Assembly (NCBI RefSeq): GCF_023370075.1 | Contig: NZ_CP097152.1 | Coordinates: 186,001 to 250,000 of the forward strand | Length of the DNA: 64,000 nucleotides | Direction of reading: 5' to 3' | Origin: Deinococcus sp. QL22 | Lineage (GTDB): Bacteria > Deinococcota > Deinococci > Deinococcales > Deinococcaceae | The notes under the pieces: model-generated | What the model saw: only the letters and a program-made list of their open reading frames with translations | The model's database searches: none | What the model was told of the DNA's origin: nothing | Part shown: one piece after another, positions 33,441 through 42,832 of the stretch | Position numbering within the stretch: position 1 is the first letter of the stretch | Layout: each line of letters starts with the position of its first letter | Translations under genes and position numbers: made by a program

Positions 33441-34736
33441 ATGACTAACATTAAACGCGGTCCTCAGCGGCCATTACTCGATCTCAGCAAGGCTGAAACT
33501 CAACTTCTTGACCAGCTGTACCGGGTTGACGGGGCATGGACCATCGAAGAAGCACTGGCAGCATTTGGAGAAGAGAAACTCGCACAACTTCTGCGGGTTG
33601 AAGCGCTGGGAATCACGCACACCGAAATGGGTGAAATGCTTCTGTTGCTCTCTCATGGACGCATCATGGCCTTCGGCATCTCCAGCGCCGCAGTGAGTCT
33701 GCACAGACAACTGAACCGTGCCTATTTCCGCCTCTGCCTGACTGAACTGGACTGGCACATTCCGCAACCGAGCGAGGCCACACGGCATCTAGAGCAATTT
33801 GATCCCAGCAAACAATTCCGTGAGGTGATCACCCAGTACGGACACGCTCTGGTCGTGGGCAAACTGACCGGAAACGGGTACTCCACCAAACACATGATCC
33901 GCCTCGCGCAGCGGCTGCGCAGTACGGCCCTGTCCGAGAATTTCTTCGTAATTGTTCTCACACCAAACCAGCGCAAAGGACAGGCCCATGCGGTTCAACA
34001 CGAAGCATTTTTCAAAGTCATCACTGTCCTCCCGCAAACCAGCAACACGTTTCTGCTGACCCCATTCGTTCAGGACATTCCGGAGCTTCTTACACCCCCT
34101 GGACCCTACCTGAGTGGGGAGGCCTGGAAGCGCGATCCGCAGTACCTTGTCCTTCCCAGAATCATTCAGGATGTCCTTCAATGTTCACGCGATGAACGCA
34201 TCGAACAGGCCATGCTGAGTCTGGAGTGCGACGGGGCCATGAGCACGGCCCAACTGAACAGTTTTTACGCGCTCACCCCTGAAGACCTGCACAACATTTA
34301 CCGCCGCGAAACCCTGCTGCGCACCTCGCCGTCTCAACGAACCAGCGAGACCAGAGTAGAGTTCCTCACCCTCAGCAAAAGGCTGTCACGTTTGGATGAT
34401 CACCGCCTCGCGCACCGCTGCGGAACAGGGCGAATGCGGCACCTGATGGACATTGCGCCGAATACAGAAGTGTGGAAAGCGGAGCACCGAGGAGCGCTGC
34501 GATACGAAGAACCTGACGCAGTGATTTTTGAGCAGGACGGCGCAGAACGCGGCATTGAATTTGACAACGGAACATACATCATGTCAGTGGTGGGAAAGAA
34601 AATTTCAACCTTTCAGGATAGAGGATTTACCGAGATCATCTGGGGGGTGTCCAATCCACTTCGCAGGCGCAATCTCATGCGTGAAATTAGCGACCACCTA
34701 CAGCGCGAAATCCTGCTGGCCGAATGGTGGAAATAG
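33441..34736 (+). CDS. Nuclease-like protein (replication-relaxation type PD-(D/E)XK) of unknown role
   Basis: 431 aa. The C-terminal part reads EPDAVIFEQDG, then GIEFDNGTYIMSVVGKKISTFQDRGFTEIIWGV: an acidic-hydrophobic motif (PDA), E-x-D and a K on the next strand, the order expected of PD-(D/E)XK folds and of the replication-relaxation family (where E-x-D-R-G-T is typical). The N-terminal 130 residues look like winged-helix regions. A truncated copy lies upstream. It sits between the orphan iterons and the decayed region, so a plasmid-replication or mobilisation role is possible. The fold is an eye judgement. Confidence 0.6.
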   Translation: MTNIKRGPQRPLLDLSKAETQLLDQLYRVDGAWTIEEALAAFGEEKLAQLLRVEALGITHTEMGEMLLLLSHGRIMAFGISSAAVSLHRQLNRAYFRLCLTELDWHIPQPSEATRHLEQFDPSKQFREVITQYGHALVVGKLTGNGYSTKHMIRLAQRLRSTALSENFFVIVLTPNQRKGQAHAVQHEAFFKVITVLPQTSNTFLLTPFVQDIPELLTPPGPYLSGEAWKRDPQYLVLPRIIQDVLQCSRDERIEQAMLSLECDGAMSTAQLNSFYALTPEDLHNIYRRETLLRTSPSQRTSETRVEFLTLSKRLSRLDDHRLAHRCGTGRMRHLMDIAPNTEVWKAEHRGALRYEEPDAVIFEQDGAERGIEFDNGTYIMSVVGKKISTFQDRGFTEIIWGVSNPLRRRNLMREISDHLQREILLAEWWK

Positions 34737-34766
34737 GGCAGAAAGTCCCGCGAAGGCCACCGCCGA

Positions 34767-34789
34767 CCGCTCTCAATCGAGGGCGGTTT
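34767..34789 (+). terminator. Weak hairpin after nuclease-like gene
   Basis: CCGCTCTC (34767-34774), loop AATC, GAGGGCGG (34779-34786), then TTT. One G-T pair and a short T-run. Confidence 0.5.
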
Positions 34790-35021
34790 CGTGTCTCCTG
34801 AGCCTACTGAATGCTCCTAAAAAGGGAGCGAGTCACACGGACTGCACAGACCGAAAACTGGTACACATCACATCAGAATCAAACAGAACTTTGATCAGCG
34901 TTAACCACGAAAACACGATTGAGTAGCAGGCACGAACTCCAACATTTATAGGCTGAATCTCATACAATCTGGATAACTCGAAAGGGCAGGATAGCGTAGT
35001 GATTGACCGCCGGGTCTAGTA

Positions 35022-35168
35022 GGACATATAGAAGTATCTCGAAAACGGCCAAAACGTCGAAGTCGGACATATAGAAGTATTTCCGAATCGTGCTGGGTGG
35101 GAAAGTCGGACATATAGAAGTATCTGCCAGATTGGGTTCTGCTGAAAATCTAGGACATATAGAAGTAT
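35022..35168 (+). repeat. Orphan iteron array (four copies, 43-bp period)
   Basis: GGACATATAGAAGTAT starts at 35022, 35065, 35108 and 35153, steps of 43, 43 and 45 bases. The spacing and the AT-rich unit are those of Rep-binding iterons, but no full initiator follows; the only frame directly downstream (ATG 35184) ends after 30 codons. An inverted half-site ATACTTC occurs at about 35176. The sequence is unrelated to the other two arrays. Confidence 0.88.
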
Positions 35169-35409
35169 TTCCGAGATACTTCAATGAGTAAGAGAACTGA
35201 ACCGACCCACCGGCCCTCCCCGCGAACCCTCCCTCTCCACGGTGTCCTCCTGAGCCCCCGCAAACGCCCCTCTTGAACCCCAAAATCACAGCACCGCCTG
35301 GGCCCAAAAAACGCGGCACACCTCACCCGGAATCACCGCCGCCCCACCAGAGACGCCGCTGAAAAAAGCAACACCTTCACCCCCACACAGACGGGGGTCA
35401 GAGGGCGGT

Positions 35410-36162
35410 ATGAACAAAGCGATCAAACCCCCCGTCCGCACCCCCGCCACCCGCGCCGTCTCCGGCACCCACTTCGCAGAAGCCACCGTGGCCCTGGACT
35501 CCATCCTCAACGGACGCAAGATCACCAACTACCTGCCCCTGACCTTTATCGGCAGCGCAGCGACCTCCGCCGGTGAACGCCTCACCGCAGGCACCACGGT
35601 TTCCGTGCAGGCGACGGTGCGTCAGGAGAAGTGGGCCAGCCCCGAAGGCCAGAAGCGTTCCAAGGTTCGCCTGCAGGCCCTGCGTCACGAAGTCTTGGAC
35701 GGCGACTTTGCGACCATCGCCGACCGGAACGGTGGACAGCGCCTGGCTGAAGGTGTGAACTCGGCCCTGCTGGGCGGCAACCTGGTCAGCACGCCCGAAG
35801 TGCGCTACACGCCCGCTGGAGATGCCGTCACCGATTTCACTCTGGCCCTGAACGAGAAGTTCACCAACCGCGCGAGTGAGCCAGTGGAACGCACCTCGTT
35901 CGTCGAAGTCACCGCCTGGAAGGAACTGGCCGTGAAAGTCGCGAGCATGGTGAAAGGCACCCCGCTCACCGTGATCGGCGCAGCCATCTCCGATTCGTGG
36001 ACGGACAAAGACGGCAACAAGCGCTCGGCACTGAAGTTCGAAGCCGCGCAGATCTTCATGGTTCAGCCGTCCCAAGGTGGATGCCCTGAACTGGCCCCGG
36101 CCACCGCTTCCGGTCAACCCGGCGTGGACCTCCTGCCGCCTGAAGGTGACCTGCCCTTCTGA
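35410..36162 (+). CDS. ssb: Single-stranded DNA-binding protein, two OB folds
   Basis: 250 aa. Residues about 15-105 and 118-225 are two OB folds (HFAEATVALDSIL ... KVRLQALRHEVLDG; GGNLVSTPEVRYTPAGDAVTDFTLALNE ... RTSFVEVTAWKELAVKVASMVKGTPLTVIG), so one chain carries two binding domains, as in Deinococcus-Thermus SSB, which acts as a dimer. The tail ends PPEGDLPF, the acidic tip that recruits repair and replication proteins. It is shorter than the chromosomal D. radiodurans SSB. A plasmid-borne copy beside an origin suggests a replication role. Confidence 0.95.
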   Translation: MNKAIKPPVRTPATRAVSGTHFAEATVALDSILNGRKITNYLPLTFIGSAATSAGERLTAGTTVSVQATVRQEKWASPEGQKRSKVRLQALRHEVLDGDFATIADRNGGQRLAEGVNSALLGGNLVSTPEVRYTPAGDAVTDFTLALNEKFTNRASEPVERTSFVEVTAWKELAVKVASMVKGTPLTVIGAAISDSWTDKDGNKRSALKFEAAQIFMVQPSQGGCPELAPATASGQPGVDLLPPEGDLPF

Positions 36163-36180
36163 ACCCCGGTTCCCTCTGGG

Positions 36181-36208
36181 CCCCTGCCTGATCCGCAGGG
36201 GGTTTTTT
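36181..36208 (+). terminator. Intrinsic terminator of ssb
   Basis: CCCCTGC (36181-36187) pairs with GCAGGGG (36195-36201), followed by six T at 36203-36208. Confidence 0.9.
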
Positions 36209-36392
36209 CTTGGCCGGTTCGGGCACCCACCAACGCTGCCGGTCAAGGCCGCCCCGGAGCACTGACCCCTGCGAACCCGGAACCACGGGCAGAGGTCTCC
36301 ACACAGGCGGGCGCGGGCCTGTCCACATTCCGGCCCAACCTCCCATTCATCCCACCGCGTCAGCGGGAGCCGCACACCTCCCAGGAGAAGAC

Positions 36393-36929
36393 ATGACACA
36401 GCCTGCCGAACACAGACCCGCGCCCACTGAAGCCCACATGATCAGCGACGTCATTCCCCGGTTGTCGGGCGGACTGATCCCCGAACGCTGCACCGTGATT
36501 TCTTTTGACCGTTCCCACCGCTTGCGGCTGATCGAGGACGCCCTGCGCCTGAAAATCCCGCTGCCGCTGCTGGAACAAGCGGGCGATCCGGAAGGCCAGG
36601 CAGTTTTCGTCTTTGAGGCAGGAGAGACCATCCAGATGGACGCCCGAACCTCACTCGCGACCCTGAGCGACATGACGGCAGATGACCGCACCCGCGAACG
36701 TGACGTGTTCTTTGAGGCCGCCACGGCCTGGCCCGCCCAGCGGTTCACGGTTACCAGTGGTGCAGGCTGCGGCTACGGGTACTTCGGTTTGGACCTGAGC
36801 CGGGGCGAACTGATCAAGCACCTGATCCGGGTCTACAGCGATCTGGATTTCACCTGCCTCGCGCCGACCACCTTGCTGAACAAGATGCGGATTGAGAAGC
36901 AGGACGTGCGGGAAGGAACGCGGACGTGA
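36393..36929 (+). CDS. Hypothetical protein downstream of ssb
   Basis: 178 aa starting MTQPAEHRPAPTEAH, with AGGAG five bases upstream of the ATG (36383-36387). The segments RCTVISFDRSHRLRLIEDALRLKIPLPLLEQAG, MDARTSLATLSDMTADDRTRERDVFF and GCGYGYFGLDLSRGELIKHLIRVYSDLDFTCLAPTTLL look well formed, so it is probably a real soluble alpha/beta protein. No family recognised. Its stop overlaps the GTG of the next gene. Confidence 0.65.
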   Translation: MTQPAEHRPAPTEAHMISDVIPRLSGGLIPERCTVISFDRSHRLRLIEDALRLKIPLPLLEQAGDPEGQAVFVFEAGETIQMDARTSLATLSDMTADDRTRERDVFFEAATAWPAQRFTVTSGAGCGYGYFGLDLSRGELIKHLIRVYSDLDFTCLAPTTLLNKMRIEKQDVREGTRT

Positions 36930-37255
36930 TCCTCGCGCCTGAGAACGCCACGGTCGCCGATCAGTTGCGCTGCACCCTCGAAGCGCTGGCCCTTCACGGT
37001 GTTTGGAAACAGGCACTGGCAGACCAGCCTGCAGGCGTCCTGGTCTACACCTCTGGCGGCTCGCCGCTGGTGTACGTCTACCAGGTGGAAGATGACCTGC
37101 ACTCCGTGGAAGGCAGGGGCTGGTCGCTGCTCTTTTCCACCACGGCCAGACCCGGCACCCTGACCCGAATGCTTCAGGTGTATCTGCGCCGGGAAGAACA
37201 CCCGAAGCTGCCCTGGTATGGAGACGGGTGGCCAGAGAAAACCAGAAGTGCGTGA
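36926..37255 (+). CDS. Small hypothetical protein coupled to the previous gene
   Basis: 109 aa from a GTG that overlaps the upstream TGA (GTGA). A strand-rich middle (GVLVYTSGGSPLVYVYQVEDDLHSVEGRGWSLLFSTT) and an amphipathic end. Not recognised. Coupling to the 178-aa gene suggests a two-gene unit after ssb. Confidence 0.55.
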   Translation: MILAPENATVADQLRCTLEALALHGVWKQALADQPAGVLVYTSGGSPLVYVYQVEDDLHSVEGRGWSLLFSTTARPGTLTRMLQVYLRREEHPKLPWYGDGWPEKTRSA

Positions 37256-37310
37256 CCTGTGCGCCGCTGAACGGAAGAACAGAATTCATCCTGACGGGTC
37301 AGTGGGCAGC

Positions 37311-37517
37311 ATGGTTCTCATCGTCGATTTCACCCTGCCCTTCCCCACCCCGTTCGCCAACCGCGACGAAGCGGAGGCCCAGGCCGCCACCGTCAATGAA
37401 GGATTACTGGTCAGCGCCTACAGCGAATTCTTGCCGACATCAGGAGCGGGGAAATCATCAACGCGTCACACCCGCAACCGGGGTCACTTCCCACAGAGGT
37501 GCCCCCGGTTTCACTGA
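37311..37517 (+). CDS. Possible small hypothetical protein
   Basis: 68-codon frame (MVLIVDFTLPFPTPFANRDEAEAQAATV). The first half looks protein-like, the Ser/Arg/His-rich end does not, so it may be a 3'-truncated gene. Confidence 0.35.
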   Translation: MVLIVDFTLPFPTPFANRDEAEAQAATVNEGLLVSAYSEFLPTSGAGKSSTRHTRNRGHFPQRCPRFH

Positions 37518-37570
37518 AGAGAAAGTCAACGGCGCTTCACCCCCTGAACAGCTAGGGGGCAGGGCGCGGC

Positions 37571-37804
37571 ATGAACACGCTGATCCAGATCCTGCTGCGC
37601 CGCGCCGCTTCCCGCCTGAGCGTCTGGGCGGATGGCCCAGCACCTGCCGCACCAGAACAGGACGGCCCTACGATACGGCTGATTCATCCGGGTGGCCAGG
37701 TGGAAGTGCTGCCGGTGGCGAACTTCCTGCGAACCGCCCGCCGCGCCCGCGGTTCGGAACCGGAACGGCCACACTTCAGGGCCCGCCTGAGGCGAACCAG
37801 CTAA
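37571..37804 (+). CDS. Possible small hypothetical protein
   Basis: 77 codons (MNTLIQILLRRAASRLSVWADGP ... TIRLIHPGGQVEVLPVANFLRTA). GGGGCAGGG upstream is a weak ribosome-binding site. No family recognised; GC-rich composition matches the neighbouring ssb block. Confidence 0.4.
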   Translation: MNTLIQILLRRAASRLSVWADGPAPAAPEQDGPTIRLIHPGGQVEVLPVANFLRTARRARGSEPERPHFRARLRRTS

Positions 37805-38859
37805 GCGGGGTGGCCCCCCAAATCTGGGTGGTCGTGGACTTGCTGACGGCCACCGCCCATCAGCCGCGTCAGCCTCTGCCCGGAGACGAGGAGCACCTCC
37901 TGCCCATGGTCAAGCGCGCCCTCAGGCACTGGCCGGAACTGGATCTGCCGCTGCACCGTATGGCCACGCCCCAGTGGTTGCCGTCTCGAGCGATGTCTTC
38001 AATGCCAGCCTGATCAGGGCCGTGTTGGTTGCCCTGCCGACCTCCAACCTCAAGTGAGAACGTGCTGCTGGCCGACGCAGTCAACAGCCTGCAAAATGAC
38101 AGCGTGATCAATGTTTCGCAGGTGTTGGTGGTGGATACAATGCGTCTAGAGCGTCGCGGGCATCAGTTGGAGGGTCAGTGCGCAAGGGTTGGATCAGGAT
38201 CTCACACTCGTGTTAGAGCTGACCTGAGGGCACGGTGGTAAGCGTGTTTGGCGGCTCAATGGCGCAGGGTTGCAACTTCAATTGGTAAGTGATGTCGTCA
38301 GCCCACTTGCTTCCGACTGCACATGCTCTCCGATTTCCCTTCGGCCTTCGGAACGAGCAACGTGATGAAGGGGGTTCCAGTTTCTGCCCACTGCGGTGGT
38401 GAATGTATGGAGGGCAAGGCGCTGGAGCTTCGTTAACGCCAAAGCTCTAGCAAGCCCAGCAAAGCCCTTGCATAGTGGCCCAGGACTCCCAAGTCCGGCA
38501 GAGGAGCCGCTTGGCCCTCATGACGCTTAGGAGCCGTTGGGAGTGCTGCTGCAGTTGGGACTGAGCCTGGCGCTCTCACCGGCTGCATTAGCTGCGCTTC
38601 AGGGCTTGAGGGCCAAGAAGCTGAATACCGTCCGGACTGCACTGGAACGCCCGGTGACAGAAGCCTTACCACTGGTGCGGGCGCTCCTCAGCGTTGAACT
38701 CCAACCTAGCGTGGATTTATGCGGTGTCAGGAGGGATCCTCCTGTTCCCAGCCGCACTTCTGAGCATCCATCAAACCGTTCCTCCACCGCACAGTGGATT
38801 GACCCCCTCGGACAGGACTACAGGCCAAGACACTTCGCCCCAGTCAGCGGATACGCTGA
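37805..38859. other. Gene-poor stretch with debris
   Basis: A fragment in the plus strand at about 38545-38710 (LALSPAALAALQGLRAKKL, TVRTALERPVTEALPLVRALLSVE) is related to the minus-strand fragment at 25.4-25.6 kb. At 37810-38000 a frame reading WVVVDLLTATAHQ and HLLPMVKRALRHWPEL may be a gene fragment. No complete gene. Confidence 0.4.
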
Positions 38860-39793
38860 GTGCATCGCGAAGGAGATCCCATCCCCGGACGGAACCACAG
38901 CCGCGAATTCAAACTTGAGGTCGTCAGCCAAATCAACACCGGCCAACAGACCACCGCCCAGCTCAGCCGCACCCATTCCTTGGCGCCGGGTCTGATGTAC
39001 CGATGGCGCAAAGAGGTCGAGGCACGTGGTGAAGCTGCGTTTACAGATGGATCCAACACAGATCGCAGCGATGAACTTCGCATTGCCGAGTTGGAACGGT
39101 ATTGCGGTCAACTCGCTCTGGAGAACACCATCTTGAAAAATCGTTGGCGACGTATCGCTCGAAAAGCGGCACCAAATGATCACGTATGCGCGCAGCGCGC
39201 ATCCAACGGTGTCGGTACGTCGCTTGTGTGAGCTGCACGCGGTCAGTCGGTCTTGGTATTTGGGTCAGCAGACTCGGACACCAGTGAAGCCGGATTTAGA
39301 TCTCACGAAAGAGATTGAGGCCATCGTGCTGAAGTGGAATGGTTACGGCTATCGACGCGTGACCCACGAATTGGCCTGCCGGGGACGTCCAACCAATCAC
39401 AAGCGCGTCTTACGTATGATGCGGGCCGGAGGGTTGTTATGCCGTCCCAAACGGCGATTTCAGGCCACCACAGATTCGACGCACAGCGAACGTCGTTTTC
39501 CGAATCTGTTGCCTACGGTGGTGCCGACTCAACCCAACCAAGTCTGGCAAGTCGATCTGACTCACGTCCGGGTCAGACAGGGGTTCGTTTACCTCGCCTG
39601 CGTTCTCGACAGTTTTACCCGAGAAATCGTGGGCTGGGCCGTGTCCAAATGCATTGACGCAGCGCTGGCCTTGAAAGCGCTCGCTCTTGCACCCGCCGAG
39701 GTCAGAGGAAGAGCCTCCTGCTTGTGCACTAAAACAGCACCAAAACTCACCACAGAAGACACCCTCAATCTGCCCGTCCCAGCCGGTGCTTGA
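38860..39793 (+). pseudogene. IS3-family element, truncated at its 3' end
   Basis: OrfA (38860-39231) has the IS3 helix-turn-helix and leucine-zipper pattern (HSREFKLEVVSQINTG, LAPGLMYRWRKEVEARGEAAF, ELERYCGQLALENTILK). OrfB (from 39176) reads ELHAVSRSWYL, GYGYRRVTHEL and the first catalytic Asp in WQVDLTHVRV. It stops resembling a transposase after ALALKALALAP (about 39700), before the second Asp and the Glu. The right terminal repeat is also gone. OrfA lacks a normal start codon near its ribosome-binding site (AAGGAG at 38869-38874 is followed by ATC). Confidence 0.8.
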
Positions 39794-39934
39794 CCAGCCG
39801 CTTCACTTCTTGGACGATCCTGGAAGAATGGCTGGAGCCACTCAATCTGCTCACACTGACGCTTTGACCCCCAAGAGCGGCCGGCCTCTTTTACAGCAAT
39901 GCCTCTCCACGAGCAGCGCTTCAGTGGCAGAGGC

Positions 39935-40345
39935 GGCCTTTTCGCTGGGCCAACACCCGCCGCGCGTAACCTACGGCTGAAAGCAGCAGCGCCGTCGTTG
40001 ATCCACCCGCCAGACCCAAATACGCCGCCGAGTGCAGCGCGTGATAGGCCGCCTGCAGCGGTTCATCCCGCCCGCTCGGCAGCTAGGCGCTCGTACCAGC
40101 CCTGACCTAGGGCTGGCAAGGCAAGTCCAAATGCCGTTCCCCGGCCAACGCCACGACGTCTCCCGCATACCGGTCGAGTTCCGTGCCAAATGCCAACAGG
40201 GTCTCCCGGGTCGGTTGGGTGTGATGCAGTGCTGGAGCGAATTCCACGGCGGCCAACACCTGCAGCGTCGTCGCGATACAGGTTTCAAAGGCCTGCTGAT
40301 TGCTGGGGTTGGGGCGGTTGGGACACGGCGGTCATTCCCTGCAGC
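39935..40345 (-). pseudogene. Decayed paralogue of the 23.2-kb hypothetical gene
   Basis: Reading the minus strand gives NQQAFETCIATTLQVLAAVEF, LHHTQPTRETLLAFGTEL, ALGQGWYERLAAERAG and AYHALHSAAYLGLAGG in three different frames. At least two or three frameshifts separate the segments. The intact relative is at 23156-23578. Confidence 0.75.
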
Positions 40346-40423
40346 ATGGCGCGGCGTGCCGAAAAGATCATAAGGCAGACGGGCAAGGCCTAAGTTCGAG
40401 GTAAAGACCCTTCAGGGTGCCCC

Positions 40424-41497
40424 TCACTGCACCGCGTCAAATAAGGAGGGTAAGACGTGGCGTCCAGTGGGGTCTTGCAGGTTGCCCACGGTGATGCCCA
40501 GGAGCCGCACCGCCCGGCCCTGCAGGAGTTCCAGCGTGAGGAGCTGCACAGCGATGCGCAACAGATCGCTCTCCAAAAACACTGGCCCTGGCAACGAGAT
40601 TTGCCGGGACACCGATGCAAAGCTCGCAAACTTGACCTTGAGCACCACCGTTCGGCCAGCCAGGCCCTGGGTTTCGAGTCTTCTCTGAAGCTGCCCGGCG
40701 ATCTTCACCAGCTGAAGGTGCATCTCCTGGAGGCTTGTCAGGTCGAGATCAAAGGTTTCCTCGACACCAACACTCTTGCGCTCCCCATTAGGATCCACGG
40801 GTCGGTCATCTTGACCCCGCGCCACCGCGTACATCTGACGGCCCTGCACCCCAAACAGCGAGATCAACTCTTGCAAGGACACGGCCTGCAAGTCTGCCCC
40901 CGTCTTGACTCCGCGCTCTTCCAATCGACGGGCGGTCACCGGACCAATCCCGTGAAATGCCCCGACAGGCAACCCAGCCACCAACGCTTCAACATCTTCG
41001 GGCAAAATCACGGTCAAGCCGTCCGGTTTGTTCATCCCGCTGCCCAGCTTGCTCAGGAGTTTATTGAAGCTCACGCCGCAGGACACGGTCAAGCCGCCTG
41101 TCCGTTCTTTGACTCGCCGCTTGATTTCGCGGGCGATCAGGGTAGCGCTGGGTGGGCCTTGCTTGGGTTGGGTGACGTCCAAGTAGGCTTCGTCCAAACT
41201 CAGGGGTTCCACGAGATCAGTGAATTCATAGAACACGCCTTGCAGTATCTGGCTGGCCTCGCGGTAGACGTCCATGCGCGGCTCGATGACGATCAACTGT
41301 GGACAGCGGGCCAGCGCAGTCCGGAGCGGGAGGGCGCTGTGCACCCCAAACTGCCGGGCTTCGTAGGTGGCAGTGGTGACCACGCTGCGGGGGCCGTGAT
41401 ACGCCACGGCGAGGGGGAGGCCGCGCAGCCGGGGCTGATCGCGCAGTTCCACGCTGGCATAAAAGGCGTCGGCATCCACGTGCACGATCTTGCGCAT
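40424..41497 (-). CDS. dinB: DNA polymerase IV (Y family)
   Basis: 357-aa translesion polymerase of normal DinB length. Catalytic motifs: HVDADAFYASVE (Asp at about 7 and 9), SLDEAYLDVT (Asp/Glu near 101-102), the fingers motif YEARQFGV, the helix-hairpin-helix GIGPVTARRLEERGV near 182, and a little-finger domain (VGVEETFDLDL ... LLGITVGNL). The C-terminal clamp-binding peptide is probably SLFDAV, close to the QxxLF consensus and at the very end. It copies damaged DNA, often under SOS control; no obvious LexA box was seen. Confidence 0.95.
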   Translation of the reverse strand: MRKIVHVDADAFYASVELRDQPRLRGLPLAVAYHGPRSVVTTATYEARQFGVHSALPLRTALARCPQLIVIEPRMDVYREASQILQGVFYEFTDLVEPLSLDEAYLDVTQPKQGPPSATLIAREIKRRVKERTGGLTVSCGVSFNKLLSKLGSGMNKPDGLTVILPEDVEALVAGLPVGAFHGIGPVTARRLEERGVKTGADLQAVSLQELISLFGVQGRQMYAVARGQDDRPVDPNGERKSVGVEETFDLDLTSLQEMHLQLVKIAGQLQRRLETQGLAGRTVVLKVKFASFASVSRQISLPGPVFLESDLLRIAVQLLTLELLQGRAVRLLGITVGNLQDPTGRHVLPSLFDAVQ

Positions 41498-41552
41498 GAC
41501 GCGCGCAGTCTAGGTGGGGCAGGGTCGGCTCAGTGTGAGACCGAGTCCGCCT

Positions 41553-41843
41553 TCAGGACGCTTTGCCCGGACGGGGAAGGGCGTCTGACCAGCCTTCACG
41601 GGTGGAGGGCGTCAAGGCCTCAGGGCGGTCTTGAACAGGGGTGAACCTCAGAATCAGGTACGGCATTTGCTGGGGGAGACCCGGCTGAGCGGCTCGGCGC
41701 TGGGCATAACAGGCCAGCGCCAATTGATGCACCCCTTGACTCATCGGCCCGATCCACAGTGAACCGGTGTAGCTGACCGTTGACCGCAGACCGTCCTCCC
41801 AGCGCAGCAGCACCAGCCATTGAGGAAGTGAAGGCGCAGTCAT
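41553..41843 (-). CDS. Small hypothetical protein upstream of dinB
   Basis: 96 aa, MTAPSLPQWLVLLRWEDGLRSTVSYTGSLWIGP ... LACYAQRRAAQPGLPQQMPYLILRF. No known domain. It is on the same strand as dinB, 55 bases upstream, and may share its transcript. Confidence 0.5.
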   Translation of the reverse strand: MTAPSLPQWLVLLRWEDGLRSTVSYTGSLWIGPMSQGVHQLALACYAQRRAAQPGLPQQMPYLILRFTPVQDRPEALTPSTREGWSDALPRPGKAS

Positions 41844-41971
41844 GCCCCCAGTCTGCCTGATGAAGCGGGCGATGGGGGCAGATGTGCCCTGGGGCTCTCA
41901 AGCACACGGGGTAAACCCACCCCCAGCTCTTCTGAAGTGCCGACCCCACCCAGGCTGCTGGTTGACGCACT

Positions 41972-42832
41972 TCAGTCAGCGATCACCACGTCGTCCTCAC
42001 CCTCCTGGCCCCGCCAAGCGTGCAGCACCTGCGCGGCCCGTTCCTCCTGATCGGCGGCACCGGGAAGGTATTCAGTGAGGCCGCCGCCCACCACCTCAAA
42101 CCGGGCATGCAGATCCTTCAGCAGGCTCAGGAGTGCCCCCAACGTCAGGCCGCCCGGCGTGGGCCACCCCAGCGCCGAGAATTCGGTGGGGTCGAGCACA
42201 TCGAGATCGAGATGCACGTACAGCTTCCGGGCGCCCCGCTGGGTCAGGAGGTCTCCCACCGCGGTCGGCTGCGCGTTCAGCGTGGCCGCCGCGACAGGGA
42301 TCCAGCCCTGGGCGTCCACGTAGGCCTGTTCGGGCGGGTCAAGCTCACGCACGCCGGCCAGAACCACTTGCGAGGGGCGCAGGGTGGACGGCAGGGCGGC
42401 CAACACCTCAGCGTCGCCTTCCCCCAGCAAGTGACGCAGGGGCATGCCGTGGAAGGTGCCACTCGGAGAGGAGGCGGGGGTGTTGAGGTCACCGTGGGCG
42501 TCCAGCCAGACCAGGGTCAGCTCCGGGCCATAACGCGCATTCAAGGCAGCAATCGGTACGAGTTCGGCGGCGCAGTCGCCGCCGAGGGTGAAAAGTCGCG
42601 TGGGTGGCTGGGCCGCCAGCAGGGCCAACACCGTCTTCAAGTGCCTGAGGAGGGGAGCACGTCCCAGGATGCCGCCTTGCACCGTCAATGACTCTGTGGC
42701 TGTGATGGGTACCTCGTGCCACGACAGGTCAGGCGCAAGGTGCGCGAGGCGGCGCGCGCCCTGTGCGAGGGCGGGAAGATGGCCTGCGCCTTGCCACTGC
42801 GGAAACAAGAGGTACATGAGGAATTGTTCCAC
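41972..42832 (-). CDS. Arginase/ureohydrolase family protein
   Basis: 286 aa (ATG at 42814, codon 7, is an alternative start). Metal-site motifs of the family: GGDCAAELV (usual GGDHS, with the His replaced by Cys), LDAHGDLNTP (usual DAHxD), SGTFHGMPLRHL and HLDLDVLDPTEF (usual SxDxDxxDP). The Cys in place of the first metal-binding His is odd and may change metal content or activity, although some divergent members share it. Could hydrolyse arginine, agmatine or a formimino substrate. Confidence 0.8.
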   Translation of the reverse strand: MEQFLMYLLFPQWQGAGHLPALAQGARRLAHLAPDLSWHEVPITATESLTVQGGILGRAPLLRHLKTVLALLAAQPPTRLFTLGGDCAAELVPIAALNARYGPELTLVWLDAHGDLNTPASSPSGTFHGMPLRHLLGEGDAEVLAALPSTLRPSQVVLAGVRELDPPEQAYVDAQGWIPVAAATLNAQPTAVGDLLTQRGARKLYVHLDLDVLDPTEFSALGWPTPGGLTLGALLSLLKDLHARFEVVGGGLTEYLPGAADQEERAAQVLHAWRGQEGEDDVVIAD

